A stretch of DNA of 64,000 nt from Ophthalmolycus amberensis (Eukaryota > Chordata > Actinopteri > Perciformes > Zoarcidae). The position numbers were made by a program, and so were the translations under genes. Below, piece after piece: positions 25,370 to 36,703 of the stretch. The stretch covers positions 1,653,501 through 1,717,500 of the forward strand of contig JAFEUB010000775.1 of NCBI GenBank assembly GCA_024529925.1, given 5' to 3'. The stretch's first letter is position 1; every line of letters begins with the position of its first letter. Under the pieces are notes generated by a model. The model was not told the origin of the DNA, searched no databases, and saw only the letters and a list, made by a program, of their open reading frames with translations.

Positions 25370-26555
25370 GACAACGCTATGTTGCATTTTGCTGCCTGCA
25401 GTCTTTCATTAACCTCGACTGTATTTCCACTGTGACCCCACTCCGGCCTCTCCCTCTCTCAGGCTGGACCAGGATAGATTAAACATCCATACACAGGGCT
25501 GTGGCAGCATTTTATAGTTTTGTATGTTATTGTTCTTGAATCCAGGTTAATTGTGTTGTTTCCCATCATATATGAATAGCTTTAGATCTCATAAAGGCAC
25601 CACTCTGCTGCTGCCTCTCACTGGGCTTAAGCACATTTCAATGGGAAACCGATTAGACCTTCAAACACCATGATACATCTCCCTTTCTAATAGGAAGCTC
25701 ACAGGATAGTCGGCCATGTTTCTAGATGTTCAATCAATTGAAATGATTGCAACCATTTGTTGTACAAATTAAAGCCAATTGAAGCTTATGGAAAGCATGC
25801 CTTGCAACCCTGTAAGCTTCTTGTTTTCGGAGGGAGATTTATTTTGGTGTTGGAAAGCTAAATGATTGCCCCCGACAGGTCTGTGTTTAAGCTCAGTGAG
25901 AAACTGCAGCAAGGTAATGAACCTATTATTTAAATGACACTTCACTGTTAAATGACACTGCTATAAATAAGAGTTGTTTGAATCCTTGTACTGTCTGAGA
26001 GCACGTCAGGGTTGTAAACTTTCTCTCTAACCATCGAGCTGATCTGCAACAAATCTGAATCAATCATGAATTATTTAAACAGACGCCACCATTGCTGTGT
26101 TTGGTGGTTGTGCAGCATATTTGACAACTTGAGAACTTGTGAAAACCACTTTGCCATTTCCCTTGGGCAAACGTACTGTACCAAATACAATTCATTTGAA
26201 GTGCACTTCCAACTGCCGTCACAGTAACCAGTGTGCATTGCTGCCACTCTTGTGCTCTAAATTAGGTGGGATTTGAAATTAAGAGCACTGGATGAACTTG
26301 TGAGAGTATTATGGGAGAAACAATCTGGTCATGTGTAAATATTTACATTACACACTTATTGTATGTGCCTATACAGATGGACATGTTGTATTTTTCCATA
26401 TGTATTATAATACACACAGTATGAGTTGAAATAGTTTTTTCTTCTCTTCAGTAAACTTTGAGCTGTTCTGTCTTAATCCAATTTCATTTAGAAATTACTC
26501 CAAAAAATGTGTGTTTGAGAGACAAAATCAAACAGATGTTAGTTAAAGCTGCACC
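24035..26555. other. Intergenic, CA microsatellite, one unexplained short ORF
   Basis: Mostly featureless. A 107-codon plus-strand frame at 24,241-24,564 has a fairly protein-like C-terminal half rich in charged residues, but I recognise no family and see no splice context. A (CA)n run lies at 25,332-25,367. Confidence 0.45.
25332..25367. repeat. (CA)n microsatellite
   Basis: Uninterrupted CA dinucleotides, about 18 units. Confidence 0.97.
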
Positions 26556-26645
26556 GGCAGCTACAGAGCAGTGAGCCAATGGGATGCTACAGATTTGCTT
26601 CTGTAATTTTTCACTTGACTGCATCCCACTGCTCCGTAGACTGCC
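26556..26645. other. Imperfect inverted repeat (hairpin about 90 nt)
   Basis: The left arm at 26,556-26,590 ('ggcagctacagagcagtg', 'gggatgc') pairs imperfectly with the right arm at 26,620-26,645 ('gcatcccactgctccgta', 'gactgcc'), with one bulge in the left arm. This could be a small MITE relic or an RNA hairpin; no known RNA family was recognised. Confidence 0.6.
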
Positions 26646-29600
26646 AAAACAATAATAATTACAAAAGAATTGAAAGTGAGACTATTCTCGAGGTACACTA
26701 CCCAATTACGATATATTGAACCTTACTAAATGCATACAGAGTGAATGCAAAGATGTGTTAAATGAGATTAAGCACCAAATTAATCCTTTTAAATGTTGAT
26801 TCTTACATTGCTTAATTCACCAGGGATATGCAAAGCAATGCTTTGAAGTGTAACTCTACGATCTGACAGTTTAACATTGAGGTCATGGGTTTTGTCAAGT
26901 GTTTGTGAGTAGTCCGACTGATTTAGATTTATTTATTTTTGCCTTCAGGTGTAAAGCAGATGAAACAAGCTCCAACAAAGTGATCTGAAAAGAGATGATT
27001 GATCATTTCAGGCTCTATACATGCTAAATAAAAAGGTGGGATAGTCATAGCTGTGAGCGAAATCCATTTCAGACTCTTAAATATGTTATAATCTGATTAA
27101 AATGTGCAGATATGTTCCTTTATTGTTGTGGATTCTATCTTTTAAAATGTTACTGTGTGTGCATTTGAGCCTGCATGTGTTTGAACCGACATTTAAGTTA
27201 ACAAATGAGGCGGGTCAGAGAGCCGAGCAACAGGACGTGTCAACTGTCAAGTGGTTGTCAGGTTATGTAAATGCGGGGCTCAGGGAGCTGGAAAAAAATA
27301 TGCGTCACCGTTCAAAATCAATCTCCATCGATCCTATGCAGCGACGTGATCTTCCAATAGCCACTCACTGTCAAAGATACAACGCCACTCGCTTTCACAC
27401 ACCCCGCACAAATAAGCACAACTCACTGGGCACAGATGGAAAAAAAATACATACATGTTTATTTTACAAGAAGGGCACATCTTTTTTTTTTGTACAAACT
27501 GTAAACTAAATATTGTAATTATTCTGAGGGTTATAATCTTTGACATCACGTTCATGAATGAACACCAGAAACATGTAAATAAATAAATATATAAATAGTC
27601 AGTGACTGCTGCATCTTCCTGTAAATTATAATCCCACACTGGAGAAAACATACAGCATGTAAGCTTGCTACACACATTAAGGACTCTTGAAGATAAAAAG
27701 CACTTGTGTTCATCACGACTACATTTTGAACATCATTGTACAATACTCTATCCCTGCACTCCCCCAACCCTAAATACTGCAATTTAATTTTGTACATGAA
27801 GCTTTGTCACTGAATTGATGTCGAGGTAGGGACTCCGTCATTATCCAGACAGTTTAAGTGAGCTGAAACATCACCACCACATCCCCAAGGCCCGGGAGTG
27901 TTGTGCGGCCCTACGTCTGCTGCGTCCCTTGGTCCGCCATCCGAGGGAGAAGATGGATTCTGCACTGTCACATTTGCTTAAGTTGTCATACGCCATGTAA
28001 GTACACTGATTGCGAGACCGTGTACTGTCACCACAGCTCCCCAAAGCAATATGTATAGAGCAGCCTGGAGGAAATGCTCTGGATCAAACAAAACATCTCG
28101 CTTGTGGGACTGTTGGCTGACATCGCCCTTCTCCAAAATCAAAGCAGTGGCATCTGGAAAGATGACTCACCGAGTTGACAAGGTGAGGGCTCAGGGGGGT
28201 TTTACATGGAGCCAAAATACAGCAGAGATCATTTCAACTCACAGCTGGAGGTATGTTTCTATAAATGTGTACATACAGCATATACGAAAAAGCGTCTGGT
28301 AAACCTGTAAATGCCAATGATGTCACAACAGATGGCGGATTAATCTCTATATCATTAAGAATACCCCCCACCCACTAAATGTCAGCTTATAAAACACTGG
28401 TTAAATCACAGCATAAGCTACAGTACAGTCACATTCAGCCAAAAGTACAAATTTTGGCAACAGCAATAATAATAATAACAATAAAACTGCCAGGTGGGGC
28501 TTTGATTCAGCGATTTAACTCAAACCACAGAAGGGAAACAGTAGGCCCTGTCTGTTTAATAAGAAATTCAATCTGTGTTAACATTGGGAACACTCATCAA
28601 GTCGACAGAGGCAGCCGAGAGAAAAGAAAAAGAGATGGAGAAAAGGGAGGGTGGGGTGGAGGTGGAGGGGGGAAACCAAATCTTCCCCAAGGCAGTTCCC
28701 CTCCATGTCCAGGCCTGACAGATTGTGTGCAGTTCATGTTTTCTCGCATGTTTGAGCTGGCTTGTGTTGGGAAATAATTAGGGAGTAAATCAAGAAGAAC
28801 TGATGAAGAGAGAAAAGGGAGAGTTACTGAGCTGATATGGTTGAGAGTTTCTAAAAGGCATGGGAGTAGAGGAGTATGTGTGGCACTTGAAATATAATTT
28901 GATCACTCGGAAAATTAAATTAATTCATAATAAAATATCCCTAATCTAAATTCCGGTTCATAAATGTCTGTTTTAAAGTGATGGAGTAGCAGCTAGCAGC
29001 AGCCGAGGACAGGGCAGCAGAGAGGACAATGCTTTTTGTGTCACAAGCCAAGTCACATATTGAGCTAAAAGCTTTCCCCTCCCTTTTTTTGCCATCTAGA
29101 TAGCATTGGATTTTCCAGAGCAGGAAAATCAAATGCTTCATTCAAGACCAATTGCTTTCTATTGGATCAGCTCTTCCTTTCTCTGATGTGCAACAGTTTC
29201 ACGCCTTCATGGACACACCGAGCACACGGTGGACGCTCGGCATACAATGTCAAAAAGCTTTCTGTTGAGCATTCTTTTCCCGAGCAACACTGAACACATC
29301 GGAGCTGTACAGGCTTCCACAGAGAGCTAATGATGTCTGATCATTATGTGTAGGGTTTGCCATTATTTAAACTCTGAAAATGCAATTTCATGTAATTCAA
29401 AGGAGTAAAAAAACAGTGAGCTACATACTGTATATCTTTGACATTATGAATTATGTTATGTAGAGATAATGAATAGCCCACGGGACTTTTTCCACACTCT
29501 CTAGATTCATATTCTTATGTTCTTTGGCCTTTGTTTGTTTTTGGCACAAATACATAAAACTCAAATTTAAAATGATGTAACTTTTGAAAGAAGAAATTGC

Positions 29601-29707
29601 ACAATTTTTGTCTTACAAAAAGTTGAAAAAGTTGAATTCATAAGCAATAACATAGAGCATTGCTCAATTAGATAGACTCAGAGGTTTTGCTGCTGGTATG
29701 CCCAGTA

Positions 29708-29745
<38 letters not shown>

Positions 29746-30966
29746 GCTACAGTGCATAAACAAATGACTGTGAGAGGAGTGGCAATAAAAATATGTTTGA
29801 TATCTTGAAGGTGATCCTCACCACAGTGGTTTGTCTTGGACTCCACCCCTGCAAACACAGTCACACTGCATTGTTCTAAATCGCCACTACAGCACAGCAT
29901 GGCTCCCAGCATGAGCGATTTACAAAATCACATATCTGCAAGTTGGCAAAAGGTCACTGAGTGTCACTTGCATTACAGCTAAGTAAACTCTGCGGCTGCT
30001 GCTGCCTCCTCTGTCCGAGTGCAGGAGTTTTAGTTTACATATTTACATTCTTTTTGAATTATGGACTGACGGCATTTGCAAAAGAAATAGAATAAGAAGT
30101 ATCACTTTAAGTGGGCAGAGTAATGAAATGGAGGGCTGCCAGGGGAGACGGTAAGGAGGAGGCAGACAGACGAAGAAAAACATAAAAGGAAGGTATGGTG
30201 CAGGTGTAAAGGACCGTGCTGACTGAGCGAACGGTGGGGAGGAGGGATGAGAGAAGAGGTTGACAGCGCTGAAGAAATAAGGGCAGCGTGAGGGAGGAAG
30301 GGACTTTGCTGACTGAGGAAAGAGGAGCAGGAAAATGGAAAGGAGAGGAGACTGTAGGGCCCAAGAGAGGGTTTGCTGAGGAGCAACAGAGAGGGGAGAC
30401 AAAGCTAATGAAAACCAGGCGTAAGGGGACAAAATGGAGGAAATGTGTAATCTGTCCCAGGAGGACTTGTAGGATGGTCAGAATAGGATACAAGGAAAGG
30501 GAAGTAGACAATAGGAGTGACTTTTCCTTATCTGGAGATACTGCGAGATAACATGGGTAGGGGGGGGGGGGTGTAAAAATGAAATATTCATAAATATATG
30601 ACTTGGCATACGGTTCTGAACAGCATTATCTGCCCCCTGCCTGTTTTAGATGGAATAAGAATACTGTCACTTTGGTGTCTGAGGTGTTTTGATTTAGCAA
30701 TAAAATTGTCATTCGAAGAGAAACAACTGCAACAAAACTAATTATTCTGTACTGAAAATCAATTTACCCACGTTGCTCTCTTCCATAAAACACATACAAA
30801 GCACCTACAAGACATTTTGCTAATAGTTACTACATCTTCCTCCACTGTATATACTGTGTTTATGTCCTTCCTTGTGTCAGTACTGTACAGTATACACATG
30901 CAGATGTATACATCTTTGTAAATGTAAAAAAAAAATGTCTACATGTGCACAAAGCTAGTGTTCTGC
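26646..30966. other. Intergenic region downstream of drd1b, TA tract and purine-rich tract
   Basis: No gene was recognised. It contains a (TA)n tract at 29,710-29,742 and a strongly purine-rich plus strand at about 30,107-30,535 (AGG/GGA-rich), which generates several overlapping pyrimidine-coded minus-strand frames rich in Ser, Pro and Leu that I regard as spurious. A poly-G run lies near 30,559-30,570. Confidence 0.5.
29710..29742. repeat. (TA)n microsatellite
   Basis: Self-complementary TA dinucleotides, about 16 units. Confidence 0.95.
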
Positions 30967-30972
30967 TTTAAT
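30967..30972 (-). terminator. drd1b: Candidate drd1b polyadenylation signal (ATTAAA)
   Basis: TTTAAT on the plus strand reads ATTAAA on the gene strand, about 305 nt after the drd1b stop codon. It is the nearest common polyA hexamer variant downstream that I found. The choice is inference; real 3' ends may lie further on. Confidence 0.3.
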
Positions 30973-31277
30973 ATTCACATTATCAACATTTATCATCAAA
31001 TGTGTCGATTTCACCAATAAATGCTGAGAGTATTTTGCAGATAGTTATATCCAGGATAAAGTGCCTTTACTTTAAAACATTCTGTAGGTTTTTCCATGTC
31101 GATTTTTGTTGACAGTCTTAAGGTCCCGTATATCCCACTCAGTGTTTCCCTGTCAGGCGTGTTCTTATTAAAGATAATCGTCTCTTTTGTTACGTTTGCT
31201 GTCCTCCTGTGTGAGCTTTTCTTCCCTTTGTGTGTACATCCATGCCTCGGTGTACTCCGATCAATATTGGCCTCCTC

Positions 31278-32666
31278 TCAACATGGCACGGTTTTATGCT
31301 GTCCGTTCTGTGTTATGGGATTGATCTTTTCCAGGGTGACCTCAGTGTCGCTGTCGAAATTCCCAGAGATGGCTGGGGAGAGTTTCTCCAGGGCGTTGTT
31401 TCCCATTCCCACCTCGATCTCCAGTCCGCATCCATCCTTCTTCTGTAACTCCTCCTCCTGACACAGGATGCTGTGGGGGATCACATAGTTGGCTGAATGG
31501 TTGCCCTCCTTCGGGATGTGACTCTTGGGCTGATACTGACAGTTGGGGTTCGAGTTGGGGGCGCCCATGTTGTTGTTAATGCTGACGATCTCGATGGCGT
31601 TGCTCCCAGGGCAGAGCCGGTGACAGCCCAGGAGGATGGAGAAGGCCTTGCGGAAGTCGGCGTTGAAGGCATAGATGATAGGATTTAGCGAGGAGTTCGC
31701 CCAGCCAAACCACACAAACACATCGAAGGTGGTGGAGCTGATGCAGAAGAAGTCTGTGCCGTCTGGCAAGTTCGGCTCGCAGAACGGAACCATGCAGTTA
31801 AGGATGAAGAAGGGCAACCAGCAGCACACAAACACTCCCATGATGACTGAGAGCGTCTTTAAGACTTTGGTTTCTCGCTTGAACGACATTTTGAATGAGC
31901 TCTCGCTCTCAATGCTCGAACTATTCCCCATGCTGCTGTGGCGGTTTTTGGCACTCTCTGCTGCCCGCTCCAGGGCAGATATTCTCCGTATCTGTATCTG
32001 AGCGATACGGTAGATCCGGGTGTAGATGACGATCATGATAGCCACGGGAATGTAGAAGCTGATAAGGGAGGAGGAGATGGCGTAGGTCCTGTTAAGGCTG
32101 GAGTCGCAGTTGTGAGGGGGCAGATCGCCGGTGTATGTTCCATTCAGCTCTGCGTAGCTGGTGGTCTGAGCTTTGTGCCAGTTTAGCTGAACAGGAATGA
32201 AGGAGATGAGGACTGACAGGGTCCACGCCACACTGATCATCAGACATGCCACTTTAGGGGTCATCTTGCGTTCATAGCGGAACGGGCTCGAGATGGCCCA
32301 GTAACGGTCCACACTAATCACACACAGGTTCAAGATGGAGGCAGTGGAGCACATGATGTCGAACGCCACCCAGACGTTGCAGAACGCGCCAAACGGCCAG
32401 AAGCCCACGATCTCAGTGGCCGCCTTCCACGGCATTACCAGGAGAGCTACCAGGAGGTCAGAGATGGCCAGCGAGATAACAAAGAAGTTGGTGACCTTCG
32501 ACCTCAGGTGCCGGAACTTGGTGACAGCGACGCACACAAGCGTGTTGCCTAGCAGCGTGGTGAAGATGAGCAGGAAGAGGAAGCATCCTGTCAGCACACG
32601 TTTAGACGAGTCTCGGTCTGGCAGCAGCTGCTTTCCATCTCGAACCGTTGAGAAATTCTGATCCAT
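31278..32666 (-). CDS. drd1b: Dopamine D1-type receptor (D1A/D14-like GPCR)
   Basis: A class A GPCR of 462 residues in one uninterrupted coding exon, as is usual for D1-class receptors. Known role of the family: a plasma-membrane dopamine receptor that couples through Gs/Golf to adenylyl cyclase. Visible features are an N-terminal N-glycosylation site at N4 (NFS); GN in TM1 (G40-N41); D70 in TM2 (LAISD); C96 and C187 for the extracellular disulfide; the amine-binding D103 in TM3; DRY at 120-122; TM5 serines S199, S200 and S203; CWLPFF at 282-287 in TM6; NPIIY at 329-333 in TM7; cysteines 348 and 352 for palmitoylation; and a long C-terminal tail ending ITQNGQHKTVPC. The start MDQNFST matches the teleost D14/drd1b style. 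Residues 214 (Ile) and 224 (Ile) differ from the Thr and Lys I know in relatives. A 5' UTR splice acceptor may lie 12 nt upstream. The drd1a versus drd1b paralogue call is less certain than the family. Confidence 0.96.
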   Translation of the reverse strand: MDQNFSTVRDGKQLLPDRDSSKRVLTGCFLFLLIFTTLLGNTLVCVAVTKFRHLRSKVTNFFVISLAISDLLVALLVMPWKAATEIVGFWPFGAFCNVWVAFDIMCSTASILNLCVISVDRYWAISSPFRYERKMTPKVACLMISVAWTLSVLISFIPVQLNWHKAQTTSYAELNGTYTGDLPPHNCDSSLNRTYAISSSLISFYIPVAIMIVIYTRIYRIAQIQIRRISALERAAESAKNRHSSMGNSSSIESESSFKMSFKRETKVLKTLSVIMGVFVCCWLPFFILNCMVPFCEPNLPDGTDFFCISSTTFDVFVWFGWANSSLNPIIYAFNADFRKAFSILLGCHRLCPGSNAIEIVSINNNMGAPNSNPNCQYQPKSHIPKEGNHSANYVIPHSILCQEEELQKKDGCGLEIEVGMGNNALEKLSPAISGNFDSDTEVTLEKINPITQNGQHKTVPC

Positions 32667-34163
32667 TGTTTATATTACACTGGTAATAAAGTGAGATAGG
32701 GGGTGGGTGAGGGGGGTGTCAACAGTCACCCCATCACATCCCCAGCCTGCAGCAGCTGTGCCTCTCTGGGGAGGAGTTTTAGACGGACGGAGTGGCTGGT
32801 GGAGAGGTCAATTGTCTCGGCACCAGCTCTCCCACAGACTGGGTCATCCATAAGCTCCTTGTCACAACCACCATCTTTGCACGAAAACTGCTAAAAATAT
32901 TTCAAAAATATCTCTTGACGCCCAAAAATACCTGGTTCATAAATCCCTGCTGCAGCAGACATTCTAGATGGAAGAGGAGGAGGGATATTCCAGCTGATGT
33001 TTGCAGTTATTTTTCCAAGCACAGTCGTCATGAAATTGTATAAAGCAGCAGTAAAAATTAAGTGAACTAAAAAGTAAAGTCCTTGTTCATTTGTCTGCTC
33101 TCTCTGGATGCCTCAAAGGTTCACACCATATTGTAGCCGAGCTGTTTAGTAAACAGAGGCTTGGCCAATCATTAGCCTTATATACCACCTCATCAATAAC
33201 TTCTATCGATGGTTTTCGCGCTGCGTTTATTTGATTTGTTTAATGATCCTCTAGGTGTGTCCGTGTGATTATGTTGGTGCCTGTATAGAAGCTGATCCAC
33301 CCCAGCGAGGCGTCGTGTTTTACTACATGGCACAGCATTTCCAAAAATGAGCCACAAATTAGGCTGAAAACTGGATTCAAAAGTCTCAACAGTCCATTTC
33401 GAGATTCGAGATTAAATGTCTAAATTCATCACATGTAGGAAAGCACATCAAGCTCACCGCTCTTTTTATGCTGACATGTCGCTGTAATCCAGATGCGAGG
33501 CATCTTTGGCTTTAGTTCGCGTGCCCATTTGTGTGAACACAGCAAAACGACCGCTCAGCTTTCAAAAACATTCAAGAGTTATTTGGGCCACCCCACCTAA
33601 AGTATCTCTGGCAATGAAATCCCTGGGTTGGCGTCTTAGAAACAGGGTCGCGAGTTTGTTTTTCTTATTTTCTAAATCTTTAGACGGCGTGCGCTCCGCT
33701 CTGTGGATGTGGTCAGCTCGGGACCCACTTGAAAAAGAATTGAGTCCAAAATCAACTGTGTTAATTGAACTGACTAACAAAAATAATTCAGTCCCGCCAA
33801 AATCCACATCTCCTCGGTATACATCCAATTTGTATCTTGGAACCAAGTGAAGGAGAAGGAGCTCACCCTCTCTGCGCACTCCTCCGTGGGAAGTCAGTCA
33901 CGCTCCCCTGTTGCGACGGTCCTCAGGTGTTTTGATCACTCCACATGCGTCTCTTTATAGGTTCCTCCTCTGTTGTGCAAAATTATGTTACCCTGTGATG
34001 TGTCTGCGGTCTGACTGGCCGGCGGAGAGTGATGGGAATGACTCGGTCTCTCCAAGACCCGTTTTCATGCGCGCTCCTCTCTCTCCGCTCAGCTGCAGCC
34101 TGCTGCCGTGCGCCACGGTCTTTGCCACAACTGCTCCATCTATCCAGGGAGGCTGTGAAGGGT
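32667..34163 (-). promoter_or_regulatory. drd1b: drd1b 5' flank with candidate 5' UTR intron
   Basis: On the gene strand a pyrimidine-rich run followed by 'actttattaccag' ends 12 nt before the ATG (acceptor AG at plus 32,679-32,680), which would fit the 5' UTR intron known for mammalian DRD1. A GTGAGC donor-like site lies near plus 33,453-33,458, giving a possible intron of about 780 bp. 33.45-34.16 kb is richer in CpG than its surroundings and is a reasonable place for the promoter and first exon. All of this is inference; the open frames here on both strands look incidental. Confidence 0.35.
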
Positions 34164-34174
34164 CCCAGTGAGCA
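34164..34174. repeat. Left terminal inverted repeat
   Basis: CCCAGTGAGCA, the exact reverse complement of 38,203-38,213 and also of the internal terminus at 36,693-36,703. Confidence 0.85.
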
Positions 34175-34486
34175 CTAACCCGGATTTCAACGTTGATATC
34201 TGGTTGAAAAAGCGTTGAAATGGAGCCTGAACGTCTAAGACCTTTTTTCAACGTGTTTTAAACCGTCGAAATTACGGTTACAATATCAACCTGTCACAAA
34301 ACACCAATTTCTTTTAAAATATTGATGGTTTGTTCAGTTGTAGGTTGAAAGAGACGCGATTTTGGTTACTTTAAACGTATTTCTCCAAAATCATATTACG
34401 CTGTCCGTTCATATGTGGTCTACACGGAGACGTGATTTCACCGCATTCAATGTCTCATATAAAACGTCGTAAATATGGAACTATAG

Positions 34487-35534
34487 GCAAGGCAAGGCAA
34501 GGCAAGTTTATTTGTATAGCACATTTCAACAACAAGGTAATTCAAAGTGCTTCACATAAAACCATTAAAAGCATCAAAACATAAGGCAAAAGAAAAGGAG
34601 ATTTAAAAACAATTAAAGAAACAGTGTAAGAAATAAAATTCAGTAGTAAAATGCAGAAATGCAGGAAATTGATTAATATATTAATTGAATGTGGTTCAAT
34701 TAAAGGCAGCAGCAAACAGAAAGGTCTTCAATCTTGATTTAAAGGAGCTGAGGGTCTCAGCAGACCTGCAGCTTTCTGGGACTTTGTTCCAGATATGTGG
34801 AGCAGAAAAACTGAACGCTGCTTCTCCATGTTTAGTTCTGACTCTGGGAACAGAAAGTAGACCGGTCCCAGATGACCTGAGGGGTCGGGATGGTTCATAA
34901 GGTAGCAGCAGATCAGAGATGTATTTTGGCCCAAAACCATTCAGTGCTTTGTAAACCAACAGCAGGATTTTAAAGTCAATTCTTTGTTGGACAGGAAGCC
35001 AGTGCAAAGACCTCAGAACTGGAGTGATGTGATCCACCCTCCTGGTCTTAGTGAGGACTCGAGCTGCAGCGTTCTGAATCAGCTGCAGCTTTCTGACGGA
35101 CTTTTTACAGAGACCTGTAAACACACCGTTACAGTAGTCCAGTCTGCTGAAGATAAATGCGTGGACAAGTTTTTCCAAATCCTGTTGAGACATAAGTCCT
35201 CTAATCCTTGATATATTCTTCAGGTGATAATAGGCTGATTTTGTAATTGTCTTGATATGGCTGTTCAGGTTGAGGTCTGAATCCATAACTACACCTAGAT
35301 TTCTGGCTTGGTTTGTGGGTTTTAACATCAGTGACTGAAGCTGAGCTGTGATTTTCAATTGTTCGTCCTTGGTACCAAAAACAATTACTTCTGTTTTATC
35401 TTTGTTTAATTGAAGAAAATTCTGGCACATCCAGTTGTTGATTTGTTCAATGCAGTTACCCAGCCCTTGTATGGGATTATAGTCCCCTGGTGACATAGTT
35501 ATGTAGATTTGTGTGTCGTCTGCATAATTATGAT
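34487..35534 (-). mobile_element. 5'-truncated L2-type LINE with (GGCAA)n tail and TSD
   Basis: A non-LTR element in antisense. Its 3' end is the GGCAA repeat (TTGCC on the element strand) at 34,487-34,506, next to the conserved fish 3' UTR words 'tttatttgtatagcac' and 'caaagtgcttcacataaa'. AACTATAG occurs immediately before (34,479-34,486) and after (35,535-35,542) the element, a clean 8-bp target-site duplication that fixes both ends. The insertion is inside the DNA transposon, so it post-dates that element. Confidence 0.9.
34696..35532 (-). pseudogene. L2 LINE reverse transcriptase, C-terminal fragment
   Basis: An open frame of about 278 codons (266 from its first Met at 35,496). Reading upstream of that Met in frame gives YADDTQIYIT, so the fragment begins just before the catalytic YADD box and lacks the earlier palm and finger motifs and the endonuclease. 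Downstream are the thumb and C-terminal blocks typical of fish L2 elements (NFLQLNKDKTEVIVFG; LIQNAAARVLT; HWLPVQQRIDFKIL; WNKVPESCR). There is no internal stop, so the copy is young, but it is non-functional because of 5' truncation during integration. Confidence 0.88.
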
Positions 35535-36703
35535 AACTATAGACTGTGTGCTGTCAACAAGAAGCTCCCAGGACATCATAATGAGAGCAGAGCACATTAT
35601 GTCTGTATGTTCACTAAAATACAACTCAGTGTTTACTACTGGAATACGCATGCGCACGGACTCTTGCATTTTTCTAAGGTAGAGGCTGGAAACACGACAA
35701 GGTTTGAGCTAGCTAACTCTTACTGAGTGATGAGGAAGTGAACGAGCTGATGGAATAAACGAGGCTTCACGCTAACGACGTACTCTGTAAGTACTTTAAC
35801 TACTTTATTCCAGCATTGCAAACCGAAATATCATTACCATACCATTAATATCATGTTGCTCATCATGCGGGCGAGGCTGCTAGATTGTTAGCATGTAGCG
35901 TTAGCATGTTACTGTACTAATACGATCATGGTCAAAACATTGTTGTTTGGGTTATGGCAATATATAAACAATATTGTGTAATATCCAGGTCAGCATCGTT
36001 CCGTTGAAGACACGTCTATGGTCTCCGGTGTCGAGACGTTCAAAACTTTTTCTAATACTTGTTTTATTTACAGATGTCCAGCTTGAAAATATGGCAGATC
36101 TCCTGAAACCGGCTCCTGTGTGGCTTTGAAAACGACATTTAAAGAAGGAAAAGGAGATTATGTTTTTAAATAAAGAACATTGTTATATTTATATTGTGCT
36201 TTAATAAATACAAATGAACTGTTGCTGTGTCACTTGGTCTTGTGTCCTGTAAGTGGAAACTGTTGATGTGTTATATACCCAGAAGCACTGTAAGCATTTC
36301 GGCGTTGAATACACGGTTAAAACACGGTGAGGTTGAATACACGGTTAAAACACGGTGAAAAGTGAAAGGTTTTTAGCCGACTATTTGTAGACGTTGATTC
36401 AACGCTCACGTTTAGACCAGATATCGACGTGATGTCCAATACTGGCTTTCAACTGATAAATGTGGATGTGGTTTCTTAGTAAGCCTCTAAATCATGATAT
36501 ATTAGTATTAGCACAATGTAGAGGACGAAAAATTATAGTATTGCAAATCACGTTTAAATCTGGTCTAAGCTTCAACGTCTTGAATCAACGTCTACAAATA
36601 GTCGGCGAAAAAACTTTCACTTTAGAACCAATTCTGAACGTCTTTTCAACGTCGGGCATAGACGTCTTTTAGACGTCTATTCAACCGAAAAATGCTCACT
36701 GGG
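35192..36703 (+). repeat. Tandem duplication, unit 1 (1,512 bp)
   Basis: The unit begins inside the L2 fragment ('ataagtcctctaatcc') and ends at the transposon terminus TGCTCACTGGG. It is nearly identical to the following unit. Differences I can see are clustered near the right end: 'cttgaatcaacg' here versus 'cttttcaacg' in unit 2 (2-bp length change), 'gaacgtc' versus 'gaacatc', 'gggcatag' versus 'gggcgtag', and 'caaccg' versus 'caacgg'. It contains two adjacent copies of a 27-28 bp motif at 36,304-36,358. Confidence 0.95.
35640..36175 (+). other. Gene-like segment in the transposon, unit 1: NRF1-type site, intron, last exon, polyA signal
   Basis: CGCATGCGCA at 35,647-35,656 fits the NRF1 consensus. 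A GTAAGT donor lies at 35,787-35,792 and a pyrimidine-rich acceptor ends at 36,073 (intron 287 bp). The following exon is open in one frame from 36,076, encoding VQLENMADLLKPAPVWL and a TGA at 36,127-36,129. AATAAA follows at 36,169-36,174. The simplest reading is an internally deleted autonomous element retaining its promoter/5' exon and the end of its gene. I do not recognise the peptide. Transcription is inferred, not shown. Confidence 0.5.

Noticed and set aside
30043..30511. Overlapping 94-134 codon minus-strand frames
   Set aside because: Three frames overlap in a purine-rich tract whose opposite strand is poor in stop codons; none has a domain.
33165..33190. A TATATAA-like box with nearby CCAAT as the drd1b promoter
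   Set aside because: On the gene strand the CCAAT-type word lies on the wrong side of the TATA-like word, and the sequence is AT-rich enough for chance matches.
33506..33850. A 114-codon plus-strand frame upstream of drd1b
   Set aside because: A 105-codon antisense frame overlaps it and neither resembles a protein; the area is more likely the 5' flank of drd1b.
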